Assembly: GCA_017437205.1 (NCBI GenBank)
Contig: JAFSBP010000472.1
Coordinates: 1-7,596 of the forward strand
From: Lachnospiraceae bacterium
GTDB lineage: Bacteria > Bacillota > Clostridia > Lachnospirales > Lachnospiraceae
DNA length: 7,596 nt
Direction: 5' to 3'
How positions within the stretch are numbered: the first letter of the stretch is position 1; each line of letters starts with the position of its first letter. Shown piece after piece: positions 1-6,682 of the stretch. The position numbers and the translations under genes were made by a program. The notes under the pieces were generated by a model that saw nothing but the letters and a program-made list of their open reading frames with translations, was not told where the DNA came from and ran no database searches.

Positions 1-951
1 GGTGCGTATGCAGTAAACCGTGGACAGACCGAGGCAATACCCTATCATCGACAGTTCAACTCCCCGATTTCCGAGGCGGCAATCGTTGGTTCCCCAGAGG
101 GCTATGCAATGTGCGGCGGACGTGCAATCGTTGAGTTGATGTACGCTGACTTTATCGGATGTGCAGGAGACGAGATCTTCAACCAGATGGCAAAGTGGCA
201 GTCCATGAGTGCCGGCATCCTGAAGATGCCTATCGTTCTGCGTGTGTCTGTCGGCTCCAAGTATGGTGCACAGCACAGCCAGGATTGGACGGCTCTGACC
301 GCTCACATCCCCGGACTGAAGGTAGTATTCCCTGCAACTCCTTACGACGCAAAGGGTCTCATGAACGAGGCTCTGAACGGTACCGACCCCGTAGTATTCT
401 TCGAGTCTCAGAGAATTTACGACACCGGCGAGCAGTTCCACAAGGAAGGTGTTCCCACCGGTTACTATGAGGTAGGCATGGGTGAGCCCGATGTGAAGCG
501 CCCCGGTAAGGATGTAACTATCCTGACCATCGGTGCAGTGCTGTACCGTGCACTTGAAGCAGCAAAGATTCTGGAAGAGAAGTACGGTGTATCCGCAGAG
601 ATCATCGACGCACGTTCCATCGTTCCTTTCAACTACGGTCCCGTTATCGAGTCTGTTAAGAAGACCGGACGCATCGTGATCGTTGGTGACGCTTGTGAGC
701 GTAACTCTGTAATGCGTGATATGGCTTCCAACATCACCGAGATGGCATTCGACTATTTGGATGGACCGCCCGTTGTTGTTGGTTCCCGCAACTGGATCAC
801 TCCTGCGTTCGAGCTGGAGAAATATTTCTTCCCTCAGGCTGACTGGATTATCGATGCAATCAGCGAGAAGATCCTTCCTCTGCCGGGACATGTTCCCACT
901 CATAACTTCACCAATCTGGAGAAGGTTGAGAGAGCAAAGAAGGGACTGTAA
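1..951 (+). CDS. 2-oxoacid dehydrogenase E1 component, beta-type region (5' truncated by window edge)
   Basis: This is the thiamine-diphosphate-dependent E1 of a pyruvate/acetoin/2-oxoacid dehydrogenase complex, which decarboxylates a 2-oxoacid (or cleaves acetoin) and passes the acyl group to lipoyl-E2 in the cytoplasm. The frame is open from base 1 and gives 316 residues; the ATG at 109 is internal, because conserved E1-beta sequence continues before it. Seen, in window residue numbers: [10 protein letters not shown] with Glu25, in the place of the Glu that activates thiamine diphosphate; the QHSQDW block with His92; [17 protein letters not shown]; and the C-terminal transketolase fold with [12 protein letters not shown] free E1-beta is about 325 residues, so some 60 residues or more are missing upstream. 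The motifs resemble the long alpha-beta fused E1 that I recall from Clostridia, so the upstream part may be an alpha domain; this cannot be seen here. It ends in tandem stops TAA TAG. The gene 64 bases downstream is a lipoate ligase, which supports a lipoyl-dependent complex. The substrate (pyruvate, acetoin or branched-chain) is not resolved. Confidence 0.9.
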   Translation, partial: GAYAVNRGQTEAIPYHRQFNSPISEAAIVGSPEGYAMCGGRAIVELMYADFIGCAGDEIFNQMAKWQSMSAGILKMPIVLRVSVGSKYGAQHSQDWTALTAHIPGLKVVFPATPYDAKGLMNEALNGTDPVVFFESQRIYDTGEQFHKEGVPTGYYEVGMGEPDVKRPGKDVTILTIGAVLYRALEAAKILEEKYGVSAEIIDARSIVPFNYGPVIESVKKTGRIVIVGDACERNSVMRDMASNITEMAFDYLDGPPVVVGSRNWITPAFELEKYFFPQADWIIDAISEKILPLPGHVPTHNFTNLEKVERAKKGL

Positions 952-962
952 TAGTGTTATAT

Positions 963-990
963 GGGGCTGTCGCACTTGTGTGGCAGCCCT
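963..990 (+). other. Intergenic hairpin without U-tract between E1 and lipoate ligase
   Basis: GGGCTG (964-969) pairs with CAGCCC (984-989), and pairing continues inward through T970-G983, C971-G982, G972-T981, C973-G980 and A974-T979, leaving the loop CTTG (975-978). That makes an 11-bp stem with two G-T wobbles. No run of T follows, so it is not a canonical rho-independent terminator. It may be an mRNA processing or stability element, or a weak attenuator separating a highly expressed E1 from the ligase. The function is inferred. Confidence 0.45.
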
Positions 991-1015
991 AAAGTGCATA
1001 AAAAGAGGATACGGT

Positions 1016-1975
1016 ATGATTTTATATTTGACCGGATCAAGAGATCCCTATTATAATCTTGCCTGTGAGGAATATTTGCTCCGTTACAGTGATGAGGATG
1101 TTTTCATGCTTTGGCAGAATGAACCAACGGTGGTGCTCGGCAAAAACCAAAATATCTATGCCGAGGTGAATCTGGATTATACAGAAGCTAAAGGGATTCA
1201 TGTGGTCAGGCGTATCACCGGCGGAGGTGCGGTTTATCACGATGAGGGAAATGTAAATTATACATTTATAACGTCGCGGGAGAGGGCTTCGGTGTTGGAT
1301 TTTGCACATTTTACGGCACCGATCGTAGCGGCTCTTGAACATTGGGGCGTGAAGGCAGAACTTTCTGGTCGAAATGATCTTTTGGCAGATGGGCTTAAAT
1401 TCTCCGGAAATGCTCAGCATGCTACAGACAAGCGAATACTGCACCATGGGACATTACTCTTTGACAGCGACCTTGCTGTGCTTTCAAAGGCACTTAAGCC
1501 CGATACAGAGAAACTTCGCAACAAGGGAATCGCCTCGGTACGCAGCCGGGTGACAAATTTGAAAACTTTGCTTCCTGAGATGACGGTGGAGGAGTTTATT
1601 GAGGGGATCGCATCGTTTATGAATGCAGAGGCAGTAGTGTTGACTGCCAATGAGGAGATTGATTCGCTCACGGAGCGCAATCGTTCAGAGGATTATATTT
1701 ACGGCCGGCGGGAAGTTTACGATCATAAGGCAAAGGCGAGATTTGTCGGAGGTACGGTGACCGTGTTGGTAAATGGAACGAAGCGGATAGAGAAAATCCG
1801 GATTGAGGGGGATTTTTTCGGAGAAAAAGATATTCGTGAAGTCGAGCAAGCATTGGAAAATTGCTTCCTTCAATTAGAAAACTTGAAGGACAGACTGGAC
1901 AAAGTGTCCGTAAAAGATTATATTAGTGGTGTAACGGCAACAGAACTTTCCGATTTGATTATTGCAGCTAGGTAA
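1016..1975 (+). CDS. lplA: Lipoate-protein ligase A
   Basis: A cytoplasmic enzyme that activates free lipoate with ATP to lipoyl-AMP and transfers it to a lysine of lipoyl domains (E2 or GcvH). It has 319 residues. Seen: the RRITGGGAVYHD block (residues 65-76), the lipoate/ATP-binding loop of the family; DGLKFSGNAQ with Lys128 at the catalytic lysine position (Lys133 in E. coli LplA); and the C-terminal accessory region (about residues 235-319) containing the VGGTVTVLVNG and IEGDFFGEKD segments, so this is the full-length two-domain form, not an LplA lacking the accessory domain or a LipB-type transferase. An upstream in-frame ATG at 716 lies inside the E1 gene and encodes unrelated sequence. 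The ATG at 1016 is chosen because AGAGG (1004-1008) sits 7 bases before it and family homology begins there (MILYLTGSRDPYYNLACEEY). Its position directly after E1 suggests that it serves that complex, scavenging lipoate from outside. It uses mostly AAT for Asn, unlike the E1 gene. Confidence 0.93.
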   Translation: MILYLTGSRDPYYNLACEEYLLRYSDEDVFMLWQNEPTVVLGKNQNIYAEVNLDYTEAKGIHVVRRITGGGAVYHDEGNVNYTFITSRERASVLDFAHFTAPIVAALEHWGVKAELSGRNDLLADGLKFSGNAQHATDKRILHHGTLLFDSDLAVLSKALKPDTEKLRNKGIASVRSRVTNLKTLLPEMTVEEFIEGIASFMNAEAVVLTANEEIDSLTERNRSEDYIYGRREVYDHKAKARFVGGTVTVLVNGTKRIEKIRIEGDFFGEKDIREVEQALENCFLQLENLKDRLDKVSVKDYISGVTATELSDLIIAAR

Positions 1976-2022
1976 GGACAGAAGACGACCGTGAGAGCGG
2001 TGGCGGAGGAGAGAAAAAAGCG

Positions 2023-2991
2023 ATGGAAGTTTTTCAGTTAACATTAAGTCAGATGCTTACGATGTTCATTTATATTATTGTCGGCTATGTGTTGAGAAAA
2101 AGTAAGATACTGCCGGAGAATGCATATCTTACCATGTCAAGGCTGGAGACATACTTCTTTGTCCCGGCATTGAATCTACATAACTGGATGACAAACTGTA
2201 CCACAAGTGCCTTGAAGGAAAACTCAGTATTGATTGTTTATGGTGCGGTATTGATTGCATGTGCGGTAGGGCTTGCCTATCTGCTTTGTCGCTTATTTGT
2301 GAGGAAAACGGATAACCCGGAGGAAGAGTATCAACGGAATATTTACAAGTATGCCATGACCTTTGGAAATTACGGATTTATGGGCAATTTTATCGTGCTT
2401 GGAATCTGGGGAAGTGAGATGCTGTTCCGTTACAGCATGTTTACGCTGGTGGTTACTTTTGTCTGCAGCAGTTGGGGACTGATGATCTTGATTCCTAAAG
2501 GAAAAAGCGGAAAATTGTCGATGAAGGATCTGATGAAGCGCGTATTTACACCACCGATAATCGCACTGTTCATCGGACTGGTTGCCGGATTATTTGAGAT
2601 AAAACAGTATGTGCCGGAGTTTTTAGTCAGCGTGATGTCCGGAGGTGCGGACTGTATGGGACCGGTTGCCATGGTGCTTGCCGGTGTAGTGATCGGCGGT
2701 TACGATATCAAAGAATTGCTGGGTTATAAAAAGGTATACGTGGCTTCGCTGATGCGTCTGATCCTAATTCCGGCGGTATTCGTGTCCGTACTTCACCTGT
2801 TTGGCGTAAACAAAGAGATCATCACATTGGCGTTGATTGCATTCGCTACACCGCTGGGGCTGAATACCATCGTATATCCTGCGGCCTACGGCGGAGATGT
2901 GAAGACCGGTGCAGCGATGACTATGATATCAAGCGTCCTTTCCGTAATTACCATTCCGCTGATGTATCTGTTATTTGTTGCTTTGTTGTAA
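2023..2991 (+). CDS. AEC-family (auxin efflux carrier type) permease
   Basis: An integral membrane transporter of the AEC family (Mem_trans), 322 residues, close to the usual 300-320. Seen: about ten hydrophobic segments split into two halves by a polar middle region (about residues 155-180, rich in Lys), and a typical N-terminus with GYVLRKSKILPENAYLTMSR followed by ETYFFVPAL. The second half carries VMSGGADCMGPVAMVLAGVVIGG and ATPLGLNTIVYPAAYGGD, matching the family's conserved helix breaks. Known family members move malate, malonate or other carboxylates, or auxin; the substrate is not visible here. It starts 47 bases after the lipoate ligase. GGAGG (2005-2009) and the overlapping GGAGAG (2008-2013) precede the ATG by 13 and 9 bases. 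Its place between a dehydrogenase locus and a sugar kinase makes a 2-oxoacid, or an acidic product of sugar breakdown, a reasonable guess, which is inference only. Confidence 0.85.
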   Translation: MEVFQLTLSQMLTMFIYIIVGYVLRKSKILPENAYLTMSRLETYFFVPALNLHNWMTNCTTSALKENSVLIVYGAVLIACAVGLAYLLCRLFVRKTDNPEEEYQRNIYKYAMTFGNYGFMGNFIVLGIWGSEMLFRYSMFTLVVTFVCSSWGLMILIPKGKSGKLSMKDLMKRVFTPPIIALFIGLVAGLFEIKQYVPEFLVSVMSGGADCMGPVAMVLAGVVIGGYDIKELLGYKKVYVASLMRLILIPAVFVSVLHLFGVNKEIITLALIAFATPLGLNTIVYPAAYGGDVKTGAAMTMISSVLSVITIPLMYLLFVALL

Positions 2992-3076
2992 TGGGGAAAT
3001 GAAAATGTCAAATTAGATAGTTATCGGAGTCAATGTGTACTTTGGCGTCCGGATGATTTTATATACGAATATATAC

Positions 3077-3083
3077 AAGGAGG
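3077..3083 (+). promoter_or_regulatory. Very strong Shine-Dalgarno site for the FGGY kinase
   Basis: AAGGAGG, a 7-base match to the anti-Shine-Dalgarno, lies 6 bases before the ATG at 3090. It fixes the kinase start and implies efficient translation. The 98-base gap before the kinase also has an AT-rich palindrome (TATAT 3060-3064, ATATA 3069-3073), but no convincing promoter pair was found. Confidence 0.85.
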
Positions 3084-3089
3084 AAGCAG

Positions 3090-4493
3090 ATGAACTGTTT
3101 GGGAATTGATTTTGGAACGACTTCGGTCAAGGCAGTACTGTTTGATGAGAAATTGAATGAGCTGGCAACCTTCAGCGAGGAGTACACGCTGAATACCAGA
3201 GGAAACATTGTGGAGCTGGTTCCGGAAAAGTACTGGGAACTGCTTCAGAATGCGTTAAAGGCGGTCAGAGAGAAGGCGGAGGTTCATTGCCTTGCAATTG
3301 ATACCCAGTGTGAGACGCTGATTCTGACGGACGAGGACGGAACGCCGGTTCGCGATGCGATTGTCTGGCTGGATAACCGTGCGACGAAAGAGGCGGAAGA
3401 TTTGGAGAAGCGCTTCGGACGTAAATTGGTTTATGAGGTGACGGGACAGCCGGAAGTGACGGCTACCTGGCCTGCCTGCAAACTGCTCTGGGTAAAGCGC
3501 AATGAACCTGAGGTATGGGCAAAGACCAGAAAAATATTCTTGTTAGAGGATTACCTGCTGTACCGCCTGACAGGGGAGTTTGTCACGGAGAAGACGCTGC
3601 AGTCTTCAACGATTTATTTTGATATCCATCACGATAGCTGGTGGAAAGAGATGCTTAACGAGATCGGTGTGGAGGAATCTATGCTTCCTGCACTGTTAGA
3701 TAGTGCAAAGCTGGTGGGCGAATATGAAGGAATCAAGGTGGTGACCTCTGCGATGGATCAGGTTGCGGCTGCTGTTGGCGCCGGCGTCATCCACAAGGGA
3801 ATCGTCAGCGTGATGACTGGCACTACCATGGCAATCTATCTGCCTACCGATGCGGCACCTGAGTTTGATCCGGACAGTTTCGTTCCCTGCCATTACAGCT
3901 TTGACGGAAAGTTCTGTCTGCTCTCATGGAGCCCGACAGCAGGTCTTGCGCTGAAATGGTTCAGAGAGACTTTCCTCGATAAATATTCCTTCGAGGAATT
4001 GAGTGCGATGGCGGATAAGATTCCGGTGGGCAGTGACGGTCTGACTTTCCTACCTTACCTGTGCGGCTCCACCATGCCCAAATATAACCCTGACGCTCGC
4101 GGAAGCTTTACCGGTCTGACACCGGAGCATACATCGGCGCACTTTGTCCGCGCTATCATGGAGTCAGTTGCCTGTATGTTAAAGAGCAATCTGGATTATC
4201 TTGCGGTGCCGGTTGAGGAGATCCGCATCATGGGCGGCGGTGCAAAAAGCCCTGTATGGTGTCAGATGAAGGCAGATATCACCGGAAAGCGCCTGGTAAC
4301 CCTTAAGAATAAGGAGACGGCGTGCTTGGGTTCCGCGATCCTTGCGGGAGTGGGAACCGGAGTGTTTACATCTGTAGAGGAAGCTTGTGCTCAGATTCTT
4401 ACCGGAAAAGAGTATCAGCCCTCCGGAAACGACTACACGGAGACCTATCTGAAATTCGAACAGGCGGACAATGTGTTGAATGTGAGAAGATAA
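3090..4493 (+). CDS. FGGY-family carbohydrate kinase (xylulokinase-like)
   Basis: A cytoplasmic ATP-dependent kinase of the FGGY family, 467 residues (the family is usually 480-520, so slightly short). Seen: the N-terminal phosphate-1 loop DFGTTSVKA (7-15); IVWLDNRA (91-98), the family's sugar-side segment; LLEDYLLYRLTGE with Asp154; the expected catalytic Asp at 223 in SAMDQVAAAVGAG, equivalent to Asp233 of E. coli xylulokinase; TGTT (about 243-246), the phosphate-2 region; FLPYLCGSTMPKYNPDARG; and the adenosine-binding GGGAKSPVW (382-390) near the C-terminus. Both actin-like domains are therefore intact. The subfamily looks closest to xylulokinase or other ketose kinases, not glycerol kinase, but the substrate is uncertain. 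It ends in tandem stops TAA TAG, 46 bases before an FSA-like aldolase. The pairing suggests that it phosphorylates a ketose whose phosphate ester is then cleaved; this is inference. Confidence 0.9.
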   Translation: MNCLGIDFGTTSVKAVLFDEKLNELATFSEEYTLNTRGNIVELVPEKYWELLQNALKAVREKAEVHCLAIDTQCETLILTDEDGTPVRDAIVWLDNRATKEAEDLEKRFGRKLVYEVTGQPEVTATWPACKLLWVKRNEPEVWAKTRKIFLLEDYLLYRLTGEFVTEKTLQSSTIYFDIHHDSWWKEMLNEIGVEESMLPALLDSAKLVGEYEGIKVVTSAMDQVAAAVGAGVIHKGIVSVMTGTTMAIYLPTDAAPEFDPDSFVPCHYSFDGKFCLLSWSPTAGLALKWFRETFLDKYSFEELSAMADKIPVGSDGLTFLPYLCGSTMPKYNPDARGSFTGLTPEHTSAHFVRAIMESVACMLKSNLDYLAVPVEEIRIMGGGAKSPVWCQMKADITGKRLVTLKNKETACLGSAILAGVGTGVFTSVEEACAQILTGKEYQPSGNDYTETYLKFEQADNVLNVRR

Positions 4494-4539
4494 TAGATAA
4501 AAGAAAATATACAATTCAAAACCAAAAGGAGAGACAGCT

Positions 4540-5220
4540 ATGTTATACATCTTGGATACGGCCGATATTGAGGCTATTAGGTACTGCAATGAATTTTATC
4601 CTCTTGCGGGAGTGACTACTAACCCTTCAATCATTTCAAAAGAGAAAGAAGACTTTTGGCCGTTGGTGAGGGAAATCCGCTCCATCATCGGCGAGGAGAA
4701 AATGCTCCATGTGCAGGTGACACAGAAAAAGGCAGAAAAAATCGTTGAGGAAGCATTACTTCTCAAGGAAGAATTGAAGGGAAATTTCTACGCAAAGATT
4801 CCGATCAGTGAGGAAGGCTTGAAAGCGACGATGATGCTGAAAAAACTGGGAATCGGCGTTACAGTAACCGCCATCTTTACCCCGGCACAGGCGCTCTTGG
4901 CAGCGATGGCCGGTGCAGACTTTGTAGCACCTTATGTCAACCGTCTGGACAATATTCTTGGTGATGGTACTGAGGTGGTTACTGAGATCGTGCAGCAGTT
5001 TAAGCTTTACGGACTGAAGTGTAATGTGTTGGCTGCCAGCTTTAAGAATGCCGAGCAGGTACATCGCTGTGCGTCCGGTGGCTGCCACAGTGTTACAGTG
5101 TCCGCGGATATCTTAAAGACCATCATTTCTCATCCCATGACCGACGCCGCAATCGCGGGATTTGAGAAAGATTGGACAGGAGTTTACGGAGATAAGTTAA
5201 TCTCTGATTTTGAACGGTAA
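4540..5220 (+). CDS. Fructose-6-phosphate aldolase-like (transaldolase family, FSA type)
   Basis: A class I (Schiff-base) aldolase with a TIM-barrel fold, 226 residues compared with 220 for E. coli FSA. FSA cleaves fructose 6-phosphate reversibly to dihydroxyacetone and glyceraldehyde 3-phosphate. Seen: AGVTTNPSII (23-32) with Thr26 and Asn28; the Schiff-base Lys86 in YAKIPIS (Lys85 in FSA); Gln59 in HVQVT, where true transaldolases carry Glu; Thr110 in VTVTAIFT, where small transaldolases of the T. maritima type have Leu after NVT; APYVNRLD (130-137) with Tyr132 and Arg135, where transaldolases have Phe; and LAASFK with Ser167. The Gln/Tyr pair marks the FSA class, so donor-independent aldol cleavage is expected rather than transaldolase activity. 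AAGGAG (4526-4531) lies 8 bases before the ATG. The natural substrate may be another ketose phosphate, given the FGGY kinase just upstream. No terminator with a T-tract follows. Confidence 0.88.
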   Translation: MLYILDTADIEAIRYCNEFYPLAGVTTNPSIISKEKEDFWPLVREIRSIIGEEKMLHVQVTQKKAEKIVEEALLLKEELKGNFYAKIPISEEGLKATMMLKKLGIGVTVTAIFTPAQALLAAMAGADFVAPYVNRLDNILGDGTEVVTEIVQQFKLYGLKCNVLAASFKNAEQVHRCASGGCHSVTVSADILKTIISHPMTDAAIAGFEKDWTGVYGDKLISDFER

Positions 5221-5225
5221 GAGAG

Positions 5226-5274
5226 AAAAAGACTGAAAAAATTCACAAAAAAGATTTCTTCAGACTGTAAAAAA
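5226..5274 (+). promoter_or_regulatory. Helically phased A-tracts, predicted curved DNA upstream of the antiporter promoter
   Basis: Four A-tracts lie at 5226-5230, 5236-5241, 5247-5252 and 5269-5274, with centres 10.5, 11 and 22 bases apart, that is one, one and two helical turns. Such spacing is known to give intrinsic DNA curvature. The last tract ends 16 bases before the -35 box at 5290, so the block could act like an UP element or attract a nucleoid protein. Two of the tracts are part of a near direct repeat, GACTG-A6-T (5231-5242) and GACTGT-A6-T (5263-5275). Confidence 0.5.
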
Positions 5275-5289
5275 TCGTGATAAATAAAC

Positions 5290-5318
5290 TTGAAATCGAT
5301 GCTTGAAAGTGCTATTAT
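5290..5318 (+). promoter_or_regulatory. Sigma-A-type promoter for the cation:proton antiporter
   Basis: A -35 box TTGAAA (5290-5295, 5 of 6 to consensus) and a -10 box TATTAT (5313-5318, 5 of 6) are separated by exactly 17 bases. Transcription would start near 5325, giving a leader of about 47 bases before the ATG at 5372. This places the start of transcription downstream of the TTG at 5303, which therefore cannot be the start codon of this transcript. Confidence 0.7.
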
Positions 5319-5354
5319 CTGTTGGTGCTTTTGGGCATCTATTTTTATGTAATA

Positions 5355-5361
5355 AGAGAGG
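5355..5361 (+). promoter_or_regulatory. Ribosome binding site deciding the antiporter start
   Basis: AGAGAGG lies 10 bases before the ATG at 5372. An overlapping ATG at 5367 is in another frame and soon meets a stop. The longer in-frame reading from TTG at 5303 has no ribosome site and adds 23 residues that are not needed by the family. Confidence 0.7.
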
Positions 5362-5371
5362 TTTTTATGAT

Positions 5372-6682
5372 ATGGAAACTTTATTATCACTTTCGATTGC
5401 TTTATTTGTGGGTCTGATGATGACCCGTGTATTGAAACCTTTAAAATTGCCGTCAGTGACGGCGTATCTGATCGCCGGAGTCGCAGTGGGCCCGTACTGT
5501 CTGGGAGCTCTCGGTATTCACGGAATCGGATTTAATTCCCATGAAAATGTAGCTGAGTTCGGACTGATCTCCGAAGTGGCGCTGGGCTTTATCGCCTTTG
5601 CCATCGGAAACGAGTTTCGTCTGTCCCAGCTTCGTCAGACCGGGCGGCAGGCGACAATTGTCGGTATTGTTCAGGCGTTAGTTGCAACCTTGTTTGTGGA
5701 CGTGGCGTTAATCGTACTGCATCTGTTTTTAGGGGATCGTCTCCCCATCTCTACGGCAATCACCCTTGGAGCGATTGCGACAGCGACTGCTCCTGCAGCG
5801 ACCTTGATGGTTGTCCGTCAGTATAAGGCGAAGGGTAAGCTCACCGACATCCTGCTTCCCGTAGTTGCCTTGGACGATGCGGTGGGTCTGATCGTGTTTG
5901 CAGTTTCCTTCGGTGTGGCGATGGCGCTGCACAACGGAAGCTTCGATCTAATTTCCATCGTGGTGGAACCGGTGTTGGAGATCGTATTGTCACTGATTCT
6001 CGGTGCGTTTATGGGCTGGGTTCTGACGCAGTTGGAGAAGATGTTTAATTCTAACAGCAACCGTCTGTCCCTCACCATCGTGTTTGTATTTTTGACCGTT
6101 GCACTGTCCATGATCGAGTTCGAGGTTGGCGGCGTTCATGTTCACTTTTCTTCCCTGCTGGTTTGTATGATGTTGGGAACCATGTTCTGCAATCTCTGTC
6201 CTCTATCCCACGATCTGATGGAGAGAGCTGATAAATGGACGGCACCACTGTTCGCACTGTTTTTTGTCCTCAGCGGTGCTGAGTTGGAACTGAGTGTGTT
6301 TACCGAGATCAGCGTGATTCTGATCGGTATCGTGTACATACTCTTTCGTTCGCTGGGCAAATACTGTGGAGCGTATATCAGCGCTGCAGCCGCCGGATGT
6401 GATGATACGATCAAGAAATACTTGGGAATCACATTGCTTCCTCAGGCGGGCGTTGCGTTGGGTATGTGTGTGACTGCATCCGCAAAGATGGGAGAGGACG
6501 GTGATTTGATTAGAAACATCGTGTTGTTTGCAGTATTGGTTTATGAATTGTTTGGCCCGATGATGACCAGAGACGCGCTTCAGAAGGCGGGAGATATTCA
6601 GCCGAAGAGCGAGGAGGTTCTCAACCGACGTGAGAATAAGCTGAAAGAGGCACATGAGAAGAAGCATGGTCATCATCGGTAA
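5372..6682 (+). CDS. CPA2-family cation:proton antiporter (NapA/KefB-like membrane domain)
   Basis: An integral membrane exchanger, 436 residues from the chosen start, moving Na+ or K+ against H+. Seen: about twelve to thirteen hydrophobic segments beginning almost at the N-terminus; LKLPSVTAYLIAGVAVGP, the usual first family motif; EVALGFIAFAIGNEF; GAIATATAPAATLMV in the broken-helix region; VALDDAVGLIVF with Asp168-Asp169, the two-aspartate ion site typical of electrogenic NapA-type exchangers; and Lys330 in SLGKYCGAY, at the place of the conserved lysine in the second core bundle. There is no TrkA-N/RCK nucleotide-binding domain after the membrane part, unlike full-length KefB/KefC. Instead a charged tail of about 40 residues ends in a His/Lys-rich stretch (EKKHGHHR). 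It appears to have its own promoter and is separated by 151 bases from the aldolase gene. The ion is not determined; the Asp pair favours Na+/H+ exchange. Confidence 0.88.
   Translation: METLLSLSIALFVGLMMTRVLKPLKLPSVTAYLIAGVAVGPYCLGALGIHGIGFNSHENVAEFGLISEVALGFIAFAIGNEFRLSQLRQTGRQATIVGIVQALVATLFVDVALIVLHLFLGDRLPISTAITLGAIATATAPAATLMVVRQYKAKGKLTDILLPVVALDDAVGLIVFAVSFGVAMALHNGSFDLISIVVEPVLEIVLSLILGAFMGWVLTQLEKMFNSNSNRLSLTIVFVFLTVALSMIEFEVGGVHVHFSSLLVCMMLGTMFCNLCPLSHDLMERADKWTAPLFALFFVLSGAELELSVFTEISVILIGIVYILFRSLGKYCGAYISAAAAGCDDTIKKYLGITLLPQAGVALGMCVTASAKMGEDGDLIRNIVLFAVLVYELFGPMMTRDALQKAGDIQPKSEEVLNRRENKLKEAHEKKHGHHR

Noticed and set aside
716..1015. Longer lipoate ligase start at ATG 716
   Set aside because: The extra 100 codons lie inside the E1 gene in another frame, have unrelated composition, and lack a ribosome site; homology begins at 1016.
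1037..1447. Antisense frame opposite the lipoate ligase
   Set aside because: It lies wholly under a well-supported gene, and its translation has no recognisable motif or ribosome site.
1986..2004. Small hairpin ACCG/CGGT between lipoate ligase and permease
   Set aside because: Only 4 bp of stem, with no T-run; likely to occur by chance.
5221..5289. Rho-independent terminator after the aldolase gene
   Set aside because: Only a weak AT-rich imperfect stem (about CTGAA/TTCAG) can be drawn and no T-run follows it on the + strand.
5303..5371. TTG start for the antiporter at 5303
   Set aside because: It falls between the -35 and -10 boxes of the likely promoter and has no ribosome site; the ATG at 5372 has AGAGAGG at 10 bases.
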